The translations under genes were made by a program, and so were the position numbers. The notes under the pieces were generated by a model. That model saw only the letters and a list, made by a program, of their open reading frames with translations. It did no database searches and was not told the origin of the DNA. From Zygnema cylindricum (Eukaryota > Streptophyta > Zygnematophyceae > Zygnematales > Zygnemataceae), in the NCBI GenBank assembly GCA_037447655.1, contig JBBHKE010003422.1, forward strand, positions 16,492 to 80,491: a stretch of 64,000 bases of DNA, read 5' to 3'. Every line of letters begins with the position of its first letter. Within the stretch, counting starts at the first letter, position 1. Below, piece after piece: positions 21,091-30,510 of the stretch.

Positions 21091-24000
21091 CTGTATCTTC
21101 CTCAGCTGAGTAAAAATCTTGTCTCTACATCTATGTGAGATGATAAAGAATTTAATACCTTCACTAGAAAGGGAGTCTTTACAGCTAAGTATGGGGATAA
21201 AGTTTACTTCACTACAGATAAGGGTAGCAAAGGAATGTTTAGGTTTAACGTGAGTAATGAAAAGAAAAATGGTTATTATGTTGGTGTCCCAAAGTTGGTG
21301 ATTAGGCATAAGCGGTTGGGGCATGTGCATTTTGGTAGGTTGAGGGAAATTCAGAAGCTGGGTGTAGTGGAAGGCATTCAGTTCAATGACAATGAAATGG
21401 TGGATGATTCTAGTGGCTGTGCCTAAGGAAAGACTCACAAGCTTATTTTGCCTAAAGACACCACATATAGAGGGGAGAAGGTACTTGATTTAATCCACAC
21501 AGATATTTGGGGACTGGCAAGGGTTCCCTTAGTTGGAGGGGAGAGGTATATGTTGACAATTACTGATGACTGGTCTAGATATTCTAGAGTCTAATTCTTA
21601 AAAACCAAGTCTGAAACACCAACTTACTTCAAAGAATATAAAGCCTTGAGTGAGAAGTTGTATGGAACCCCCATTAAGAGCATAAGGAGTGATAATAGGG
21701 GAGAATATACCTCTAACCCACTTTGAGTAATACCTGAGAGATGAGGGAGTTCAGCACCAAAAACCTGTACCACATAATCTAAAACAAAATGGGGTAGCTG
21801 AGAGGTTAAACAGAACACTAGGAGATAGTGTACGCAATATGTTGGCTGATAAGAAAATAGGAAAGGGATTTTGGGCAGAAGCCATGAACTGTGCCAACTA
21901 CATTAAGAATAGAGTCCTAACCTCAGCAGTCAAAGGGAGTGACACCTTATGAGAGATGGGTTGGAAGGAACTTGGATATCTCTCACCTTAAAGTATTTGG
22001 TAGCCAAGTTTACATTCTAGATACGGATAGGAAAAACTAGAAACTTGATGCTAAGGGAAAACCCGAATATCTTGTGGGGTATGATGAGGATGTCAAGGGA
22101 TATAGAGTGTAAGACTTAGCAAAGCAAGATATCATCCTGATCAAACACCTAGTTGTCATTGATGAAAAAAAGTCAATTGATCCCTTCAAATATACCAAAA
22201 AGATAAGAATCAAGTTTGAGTCTGAAAGTGAGGAAAACTTTGTTTTCTCGAATGGGACATGAGTTAGATTGTGATTACAGATTCAGTGGAGATCTAAAAA
22301 ACAGGAGAGCTACCGCATACCTCACATATTCCTATGGACTTCGAAGATACAGAAGTGGAGGAACTGGACCCGACTTCCATGGATAGGGAAGACGATGAGA
22401 CAATAAGAAGAAACCCAACACATCCCTCTATTCCAGCTTCAGTGTTTGAGGGAGGAAGAAAGAGCATCAATAGGATACAAGAGAAACAAGCTGCTCGTAA
22501 GGTAACTAAGCTGTCTCATCCTGATGAGCCCCAGACATACTTGGAGGCAGTGAACAACTCAGTAAAAGAGAGATGGACTGGAGACATAAATGGTGAGATG
22601 GCTTCCATCATGGAAGCAAATACTTGGGAGTTAGCAGATTGTCCTCCAGACAGAAAACATATTGGCTGTAAATGGGTATTCTAACTAAAACTGAACCCAG
22701 ATAATGCCATTGAAATATATCAGGCTCGTTAGGTAGCAAATACGTTCACCCAAAAGGAGGGGGTTGACTATGAGGAGACGTTTGCTCCAGTTGTTCGGTT
22801 CCCATCAGTAAGGATTCCCCTCAGTGTAGCAGCAACGGAAAACATGGAAATACATCAGATGGACATTAAGGCCGCCTTCCTCAATGGTGAGTTAGAGGAA
22901 GAAATCTTCATGATGCACCGAAGGGGTTTGTGGAGAATGGGGTAGAGAGCAAAGTGTGCAGGCTCATTAAGTCCTTATATGGACTTAAGCAGGCTCCTCG
23001 AAAATGGAATAAGAAACTAGATGAGTTTCTTACTGGTGTAGGATATATCCGAATCAGATTTGAACATTCTATCTATATGTTTGAAGATGAGGATGGTGTG
23101 ATCTTTATTGCAATTTATGTGGATGATTTGTTGGTGTTAAGTAAGTTTTCGGAAAAGATCAATAAGTTGAAGAAAGATCTTAGAAGCACATTTGATATGA
23201 AGGATTTAGGGGAGGCAAGATATATTTTGGGAATTCAAATGGAAAGAGATAAGGGGTAAAGGATCATTAGACTCGCTCAAAAAAAAGTAATAGGAAATAT
23301 GTTTGAGAAATTCCAGATGGAGAAAGCAAACAGTTTTACCACTCCCATAGTCTTGGAGAAAGTAAGTAATGGGAGTGTAGAAGGAGTGATAACCTTAGAT
23401 GATGAGATGAGTCCAGAGGAGAGAGAGTTTACGAAGTCCATCCTTTACAGAAAGGTTAGAGGAAGTCTATTATACTTTATCAATTATACCAGGCCGAGTA
23501 TAGCGGCAACAGTTGGAGTACTCAGTAGGAGTCTTAATGATCTTAGAAAGAGAGACTGGGAGGCAGCCAAGAGAGTCATGAGATATGTTGTAGGAACCAG
23601 AGAGTTATGGTTACATTTGGGAGGGGAGCACAGTGATATCACTACTTAGAGTGATGCTAGTTATAGAAATGCACCCATGAGAAGATGCACTTCTAGGTAT
23701 GTGTTGTATATGCGGGAAGGTGCTTGCTGTTGGAGCTGTAAGCAACAAAAAGGTGGTTTCTCAGTCTACTATGGAGGCTGAGTATATGGCCTCTTGTTTT
23801 GTTGTGAAAGAGTTGATGTGGGTGATTCCTTAATGCAAGAATTGGGGTATATGAAGGAGGGAGTGCATGAAGTCTTTTGTGATAATCAAGCTGCAATTGC
23901 AATTCGAGCCAATACAAAATATTATTTCAAAGCTAAACATATGGACATAAGATTGAGCTACGTAAGAGAAAAAGTTGAAAACAAAATTTTGAATCTTGTG

Positions 24001-24115
24001 TATAGACCTGATTAAGAAATGGTTGCTGACATGATAACCAAACCTGTAACCTCTCCCAAATTAAAGTATTGTAGGGAAAAATGTGGGTTGAAAGAAAAAT
24101 TAAAACTAGACTAGA
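21091..24115 (+). pseudogene. Copia-E pol, 3' part
   Basis: It resumes inside protease (LPQLSKNLVSTS). GAG-pre-integrase (KRLGHVHFGRLREIQKLGVVEG) spans about 21310-21470. Integrase (IHTDIWG, SDNRGEYTSN, LKQNGVAERLNRT) spans about 21480-22010. The linker has EPQTYLEA. RT (HIGCKWVF, QKEGVDYEETFAPVVRFPS, QMDIKAAFLNGELEEEIF, LYGLKQAPRKWNKKLDEF, YVDDLLVL at about 23119) spans about 22500-23260. RNase H runs to about 24060 with STMEAEYMAS and MDIRLSYVREKVENK. Frequent stops and frameshifts (for example 21153, 21426, 22681, 22730, 23259) show an older copy than C. Confidence 0.9.
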
Positions 24116-24127
24116 AAATAAATGAAG

Positions 24128-25133
24128 TTTTGAAATTAACTAAAGGTTTTAATAGGATTTTTAGGTCTAAATAGATGGAAAAGAGTGAGAAGCGCAGGCT
24201 GTCTGCCTCCTTCTTCTCTCTCAATCCCCTATACTTGTTTTAGTCACTGAAGGAGAGAGAGAGAATAGTGGAGCCATGGCTGCCTCAGCTTTAACATTGC
24301 AAGACTGAAGAGTGACCTAAGTCACTCTCAACAAAAGGGTTGAGTCCGGTAAGACTCGAACATCCGACCAGTAGAGAATTGTGTACGCGTTCGCTCTAAC
24401 TGGTCTGTCGTAGTAGTTCGCTAGGGTATATAGGGTTTGACATATATTTAAACAATGTTACGGTAGTAATTTTGATTAACGGAAATGTAAACATAGATAC
24501 ATAGAACAAGTTAAATACAGTGCGGATAGGATTCCGCACGAAACAAATTAGTAAGACGTTTATTTTAACGGTTGAGATGAGATAAAAAATTCTATCTGAC
24601 AGCGCACATCATCCCCGAGATCTCAGAATGGTCACTTTGGCATTTTGTGACATGGCATGACCTGGCGCCACGTGGAGAGATAACATTCGGTCGCGAGAAT
24701 TCTAAGGAGCGTACGGACGATTGAAAAGTGGACACGCGTCTGTTTAATGGCCTTGTCGTACAGAAGCTGTACAGAAAGTACATCGGCAGTAGTACTTTCT
24801 CGTACTCTACACTGTTCTGATAGGTTTGTACTTTCACTAGATAGGGGTTGTGAGAGGGAACTAGGACTTAGGAAAAATCAAGTAGATGGTCCTCTCTCTC
24901 TTTGAGAGTTTGTATAAATTGGCATCTTTGCCACCCTATAATTTATCGCCTGGTTAGGCGTTTTCATAGATTCTTTTTTCAACGGACTCAGGTGAGTCCA
25001 AGCTGCACAGGGGTGCAGTCAGATTGTCAGCTTGTTTGCTAGGGCAGCAGTGGTTGTCAATGAAAGTGGGTTAGTTAACAAATATCTCGAGGCCTCCTGA
25101 ATTATGTAGTCCAATGGAGGACACAGAATTGCA
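24128..25133 (+). repeat. Copia-E 3' LTR (1006 bp)
   Basis: The first dinucleotide has mutated (TTTTGAAATTAAC for TGTTGA...). It ends ACAGAATTGCA. It pairs with 14694-15701 along its whole length, including the degenerate B-box (aagactcgaac at 24351), the gcgccacgtgg motif, the GTAC repeat (about 24769-24810) and TATA (about 24912). It is flanked by catgc, the right copy of the TSD. Confidence 0.9.
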
Positions 25134-26181
25134 CATGCGGCGCGACATGAAGGGTCCCGAATAAAAGCGACGGAAGATGGATATAGGTCGCTGTTATTTT
25201 TCAAGTAGTGGGGACGCGAAATCGTGTCAAATCAGAAGATGTATATTTTGGACGTCTTTGATTCTTTGACGAAAATCAAGGAGTTTCGTTGAGTGACTCA
25301 GCATGACTTAGCATACGTTTTTAAGAGATTGTGTCTACGTGTAAATATTTGAAACAACATTGCTTTGTCTTATTTTTATTAATAAATTAGTGTTGGTTAT
25401 GACGTTTATATTTACGTGGTCAGTTAGGGTTTTGATTGTTTAATTTGTATGTGTAAAGTATTGTACTTGTAGACAAGTGTACGCTTATAATTGCTTGACT
25501 CTCAGGTGTACGCTTACGATCAGTTTACTCCTACTTGAAGGTTATTATGCGTAAATAGGATTGAGTGACAGTTAAGTAAATTACGTTGGTTATTTTGACA
25601 CTTAGTGATTCCTTGACAGCTCACAAGTGTATATATAGGAATGAGCTCTCAAGTGTATATATAGGAATGAGCTCTGTTAAAAATTAATCATCAATGCTTA
25701 GCGTCAAAAGTAAGGACCAAAGATGTAGTAATATAGGGTTGTCAATTAGGTCATGCGTTTAAATGATACATTTATTCTCTGAATATACTTTTGTTTATAT
25801 GTGATGCATTCATTAATTATTATTTATGTATGTTATTTTTATGTTTGTTTGTCATGCATTGTGCATGTATTTGTCTTGTTGTTTAATGCATCAATGTATG
25901 CATTTGTCCAAAAGTGGCCCTAGGTTTTCCGCATATTCGAAAACCTATTGTGTGTTGGGTCTGTGTGAAATGGTCACATATTTGCAGATTTATTGTGTGT
26001 ATAATTTGTGAGGAACCAGCGGAAGTATGTGGACCTATGGTGTGTCTGGCCTGTGTCTTTTTGGGAGACCTTTGGTGTGTCTGATGGAGATTTTCTGGTA
26101 ATGCATATAGGAATGCATTCAGTTATTTGGAGGGCATTTATTTCAAATGATAGTTCATTGGCCTAGCTTTCCTTAGCTTTC
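25134..26181. other. AT-rich spacer, original target of Copia-E
   Basis: Together with 14558-14693 this is the site into which Copia-E inserted. It is AT-rich with no supported gene. Short direct repeats such as (a/g)gtgtacgctta near 25470-25520, the 26-bp tandem repeat at 25624 and repeated tgtgtgtctg/tgtgttgggtctgtg phrases near 25950-26085 are the only structure seen. Confidence 0.5.
25624..25675 (+). repeat. 26-bp tandem repeat, 2 copies
   Basis: Two identical head-to-tail copies start caagtgtatatata and end gagctct. A partial third start lies to the left (gctcacaag). Confidence 0.9.
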
Positions 26182-26344
26182 TGGGTGATAGTTTTGGTGG
26201 CTTCTTTGGTCTATTTTAGACCAAAGAACAACAGTGTCAGCGATATTGACTGAACTAGCAAATGGGTGATAGTTTTGGTGGCTTCTTTGGTCTATTTTAG
26301 ACCAAAGAACAACAGTGTCAGCGATATTGACTGAACTAGCAAAT
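26182..26344 (+). repeat. 81-bp tandem duplication containing a perfect hairpin
   Basis: Two copies (26182/3-26263 and 26264-26344) appear identical. Each holds TTTGGTCTA-TTT-TAGACCAAA, a 9-bp perfect stem with a 3-nt loop. The block adjoins the 3' edge of the minus-strand protease-like frame. Identity of the copies suggests a recent duplication. Confidence 0.9.
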
Positions 26345-27690
26345 AGCTGTGAAAGGGTTGAGGTGGCATACACAGGGTAGCATCCACAGTGGGACAGTAC
26401 TACTTCCCTTATTCCACAATGCTAAGGGAACCACAACCTTAGTCCCCTCAGGATCCTGAAGGTCCTGAACATTGAACTGTTGTTTCCAAATACTCATCCC
26501 CATATTAAACTGTGTCCACGTAGCCATCCCCAACAGAATTTCAAAATGTTTACCTTCCACCATCAAAAAGAAGAGTTGGATTCGGATTTGTTGGCCTGCA
26601 TCATCAGAGAATTCAATTACCATGGCCTTAATAATCTCGTAGATAGGTTGGCTTCCACTGCTAACTGTGCTCAGGCAATTGTTGCTCGGACAAATTTTAG
26701 GCCAAAGTTCCTCGGGCATCTGTTATAAAGGTGAGGTGGTGATTAGGTTAGGTAGTGCCTTGATATTAACCACGACATCCTGATAGCCTCCGTATATGTT
26801 AAGTTTAAAATTTTTGGTTCGATTGAGAATGAGGGCCATCGATAATGTTTTGTAATCCCTATCTAATATAAGAGGTTTGAGTTCCGAGGATAGAAAGAAT
26901 GTTTTCCGACGGATTTGCTAAAACCACTCTCTCTCTTCTCATATGGATTTCATTTCCTAAGGCCTGAATAACGATATCTTCGGGCAGATTATGGGATTAA
27001 GCCAGAGTTTTCACGTGAGTGAGAGCGTAGGGGATAAGGTGCCTGACTAACATTACCGTTGGTTTGGAGGACGGAGGTTGAGCCCAGGCGGTGGAATTTG
27101 TTCCTCCAGTTTCCCTTGCTCCTCCCCTCCTATTTCCTCACTCTTGTTATCGAAATTTGCTGTCGGAGGTGTATCGAGAGGGTTGTCATCCGGTCGTTCA
27201 ACCAAGTATCTCTCAAACCACACTTGTTCGCTTAACTTTCTTAGGGCCTCCTTTTCCAACTATTATAGTTTATCCGCCTGGAATGTTCAAAACCTGATGG
27301 TAGTTTCTTTTAAGAGGGTGGAGGCGGTTGTGCTGTTATTATGCCGAGACCAAGATCACTATTCAGAAGTACTACTCGAGGATTAAAGGATAACAGTCCA
27401 ATCACTTTCCTTTTGTGGTCTTTCTGGTCCATTTTCTGTTTATCTTTCCTTTGCTCCGAGGTGAAATTACGTAGCTGTCGACGATTGTCACCCCTCCCAT
27501 ATTCCAGGCTTCGGAAACAAAGGAGCGTGCGTGGTGAGCCTTTAGAGGTTCCATATCCCACCCCATATTAAAATCCTCATCCCCACTCGCCGTGGTTTCT
27601 TGTTCAAGCTCCACTAGCTTTTGTAATAACTCATGTTTCTTCCGTTGGAGTTTCAGAGTTGCAGTCAGAGCAGGGGTCCGGGAGGAGAAT
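26336..27690 (-). pseudogene. Decayed retroelement gag/protease-like region
   Basis: The minus-strand frame 26719-26336 resembles a retropepsin C-terminal half: FEILLGMATWTQFNMGMSIW, where ILLGMDW-like strings are typical of Ty3-class aspartic proteases. The upstream minus-strand frames 27259-27053 and 27782-27402 are charged. One has a leucine-rich stretch (KKHELLQKLVELEQE) and another PPPGLNLRPP, as in linkers of gag. The active-site Asp region is not clear. It might be the gag-protease part of the same Ty3 family as 10301-13345, but nothing overlaps to prove it. It is cut on the right by Copia-A at 27693. Confidence 0.42.
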
Positions 27691-27692
27691 TC

Positions 27693-28680
27693 TGTTGAAA
27701 TTACTAAATTTATAGAGTATTTTCTAGGTCTAAATATGTCAGTATAAAAAGGAAACGAAAAGGACAAACAACCTGTCTCCACCTCCTCTCTCTAGCCACC
27801 ATACTTGTTGTAGTCACTGAAGGATAGAGAGGGTGGTTGAGCCATGGCTGCCTTAGTTCAACAGGTAGGACTAAAGAGTGACTTATGTCACTCTCAACAA
27901 AAGGTTGAGTCCTACAGGACTCGAACCACCGACCGGTAGAGTACGGCATGGCCATTAGCTCTAACCGGTCTGTCGTAGAAGTCCGTTAAGATACATAGGG
28001 TTTGAAACTTATTTAAACTCGCACATGGTCTTGTAACTGATTAAGTGAAATGTAAACAAAGAAACATAGAAGTAGTTAAATTTTCAATTCGGACATTATT
28101 TCGCACAAAACAAATGAATAGGACATTTGTATCGACGGCCGACATTTAATGTCTGATTTAATCCGATAGCATACATTACTGCCGAGATCGCGGAATGGTC
28201 ACTTTGGCGTTTATGGACGTGGCATGACCTAGCGCCACGTGGAAGGATAACATTTGGTCGCAGGAATTCCGAAGAACATACATACGAGTGGAAGGGTGAC
28301 ACGCGTCCACTCAGTGGCTTTGTCGTACACAGGCCGTACAGAAAGGACATCGGCCGTAGTACATTTATGTACTTCACAGTTGTGTGATTGGTTTGTACTT
28401 CAGTAGATAGGACTTAGGAAAATCTGGTAGGTAGTCACCTCTCTCTAAGAGAGCTTTGTATAAGATTGACATTTTTGTCGGCTCATAACTTATCGGCTGG
28501 TTGGCCGTTTTCAGTGATTCTTTTTGCTACAAACTCAGGGGAGTCTAGGCTGCACAGGGGTGCAATCAGACTGTCATTTTGGCTTCTTGGGCTTCATTGG
28601 TTGTGGCTTGAAGTGGGTTAATTAAAAACTATCTAGAGGCTTCCTGAATTCTGTAGTCCAATGGAGGACACAAAATTGCA
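27693..28680 (+). repeat. Copia-A 5' LTR (988 bp)
   Basis: TGTTGAAATTACT ... CAAAATTGCA. It contains ggactcgaacc (27918-27928) and the adjoining hairpin (27933-27970), the gcgccacgtgg motif, the GTAC repeat near 28333-28375, a TATA-like tataaga near 28459, and U5 hairpins aactcaggggagtc and tgcacaggggtgca near 28531-28565. The gag ATG is at 28661. Confidence 0.92.
27918..27970 (-). other. tRNA-like module in Copia-A LTR (B box plus long hairpin)
   Basis: The minus strand reads GGTTCGAGTCC, a perfect RNA polymerase III B-box, at 27928-27918. Upstream of it on that strand is an imperfect palindrome, ACCGGTTAGAGC ... CTCTACCGGT, with an inner GGC(C)ATGCC pair. It looks like a rearranged tRNA 3' half. 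The same module sits in the LTRs of Copia-1, E and the solo LTR at 12018. No complete cloverleaf can be drawn, so it is not called a tRNA gene. Confidence 0.6.
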
Positions 28681-29471
28681 AGTTATGGGCCCACCCTTTA
28701 CGGTGCCCAACTTCAACGGGTCTGTGTTCATCTATTGGGAAGCTATGATGATGGGGGATTTGTGCGAAAAACGATACTGGGGTATCGTCAGTGGACACGT
28801 GAAACGTCCACCTTCCAAAACTCCACGAGAAATTTGGAGGAGTAAGGTTTTTTGCAGCATCGACTGCTTCAGCGGAGGAGGCAGATGATGGGGACAACAG
28901 TGTGTCCGAAAAGGGGAATGGGAAGGAGACACCCCTCACTCTTATTGCCACAGCACCGGGAGCGACAACCATGAAGTCCATGGAGAACGATACTCAAATG
29001 TGGGAAGACGTAAACATTGCTGCCAAGAACTGCAGTCTAAAGCACCTCACTCAAGCTTTGGCCACCCCTCACCTTCATATCTACAAGGCCGAGGAGTTGT
29101 GGGTGAGTTTGGTGGAGATCTATAGAGCTGGTAGTATTCAGGAGCTCTAGTTGGCTGAGCAAAAGCTAGTGAGTTACACGTACAAAGGAGGAAAGATGAT
29201 AGATTATTGTAATGATCTATCTTGTTTGTATAGGGAGATGGTAACTGTCGGGTGGAAAGGTACAATGAAGATGAAAGTTAACAGTCTCATCATGAAGTTA
29301 CCAGACGAGTACGAGAGCATAGTGTACCGAGTACAAGAAATGGCCGATAGTTCATGGAAGTGGAATACAGTGGTTTTCGGATGATACTTGTGAAGGAAAA
29401 CACCATGCAGATTAGGAGAGGAGGAAAGAGCATTCAAGCTCTAGCTGCAGAAGGGGACCAATGGGGGAACT
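28661..29471 (+). pseudogene. Copia-A gag, 5' part
   Basis: It starts at ATG 28661 inside the LTR. Motifs are LQVMGPPFTVPNFNG, FIYWEAMMMGDLCEKRYWGIVSG, a frame break near 28840, LKHLTQALATPHLHIYKAEELWV (about 29037-29105), a stop at 29149, SCLYREM, LIMKLPDEYESIVYRVQEMADSSWKWN (29284-29370) and a frameshift near 29375. It is cut at 29471 by Copia-B and continues at 35644. Confidence 0.88.
28681..28695 (+). other. Primer-binding site of Copia-A (half-tRNA type)
   Basis: AGTTATGGGCCCACC follows the LTR, 14 of 15 matches to the initiator-tRNA anticodon arm complement. The first base differs. Confidence 0.72.
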
Positions 29472-30487
29472 TGTTGTTCTACAACCTCCGTTGCAGGAGG
29501 GGAACCAACATTAGTAGTAGAAGTAGACATGGAAAACAACAAAAGCTATCAAACACCTACTCAACAGCCAACTTTCATCTTACACAAAATATGACTCAGA
29601 AAGATAATATGCCTTTAATTTGCCAGAGTGATACACAATACAGTAAACTAACAATTCCTAAAATTGGAGCCCAAATGACTTAGTAAACCATAAGATATGA
29701 TGTCTGGAAGTTTCCTAAAAACTGCCCTTAGAAAATCATATTCCCAAAACCGGATACTACAAAATTGGCTAAGTCCTAAGTTATATACTCAGAGTGTGTA
29801 TCTTTTGGTCTACACTAATTTGGGTAACTGTTATTGTGGTTATTATCTTGACTAACGAAAAAGTATCCTACTTGTACGTTACTGTATCGTTAGTACCTAA
29901 AAAACCCTAATTACTACTTTCCAAAAACCTAATTAGTGGAACACTATTTTTTATTACACTAAACTACAAAACAATGTTTATTCAAATATTTGCAGATATC
30001 AAACCGTACACAAAACGTTTTAGATGCTTAGTCAGCGGTAGTCGCTAAAGTCCAGCCGACTGTGGTCTTGTAGTACGAAGCACCTGAATGCTTCGTCACT
30101 TGTGGTCCCATGTGAATCACGCTTGTGGTCCCTCGTGAATCACACTTGTGGTCCTAGGTGAATCGCGGTTGTTAGAACAAATTCAATCGACGATGGTACC
30201 GTCGAACCGTACCACATATTTTTGGAATACCCGGTTCAGACCCCGTTCGTCCGATCCTATGAATCCCATCGTCAACTGCGTGACGCGTGTGGTTGACTGT
30301 CGGCGCCACTCCGTAAAACCTGCATACGATCTCTTGCAGACGCGTGTCTTTGTAAAAGTACAATATACTCTATTGTACTTTTGCTACTGTAACACTAATT
30401 AAGGTAAGTATAACAGCAGACTACTTAGAAAATATTATAAGTTATTTTAACCCTATCTACTGAATTAAAGAATTCTAAATTACAACA
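29472..30487 (-). repeat. Copia-B 3' LTR (1016 bp)
   Basis: It is nearly collinear with 34631-35643. It has no GTAC enhancer block or B-box module of the other families. A triple direct repeat of cttgtggtcc(c/t)...gtgaatcacg lies near 30080-30165, and a gtaccgtcgaac(c/t)gtacc inverted pair near 30194-30212. The tctattgtactttt repeat with tacaatatactc lies near 30355-30385. Confidence 0.92.
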
Positions 30488-30510
30488 CTCCCCTAAATCA
30501 TTAGACTGAG

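Larger units (their letters stand above)
14694..25133 (+). mobile_element. Copia-E: Copia element with a fused second element inside
   Basis: The 5' LTR (14694-15701) and 3' LTR (24128-25133) are the same type (TGTTGATATTAACTAAAGG versus TTTTGAAATTAACTAAAGG). Flanks cacgc (14689-14693) and catgc (25134-25138) are a 5-bp TSD with one transition. Internal sequence belonging to E is 15702-16550 (gag) and 21091-24127 (protease end to RNase H). The 4.5 kb between is Copia-F. About 475 bp of E (zinc knuckle to mid-protease) is missing, judged against Copia-1 and Copia-A. Confidence 0.85.

Noticed and set aside
27918-27970. A functional tRNA gene in the LTR
   Set aside because: A B box and hairpins are present, but no acceptor stem, A box or anticodon arm completes a cloverleaf in the usual spacing, and the module is repeated with the LTRs.
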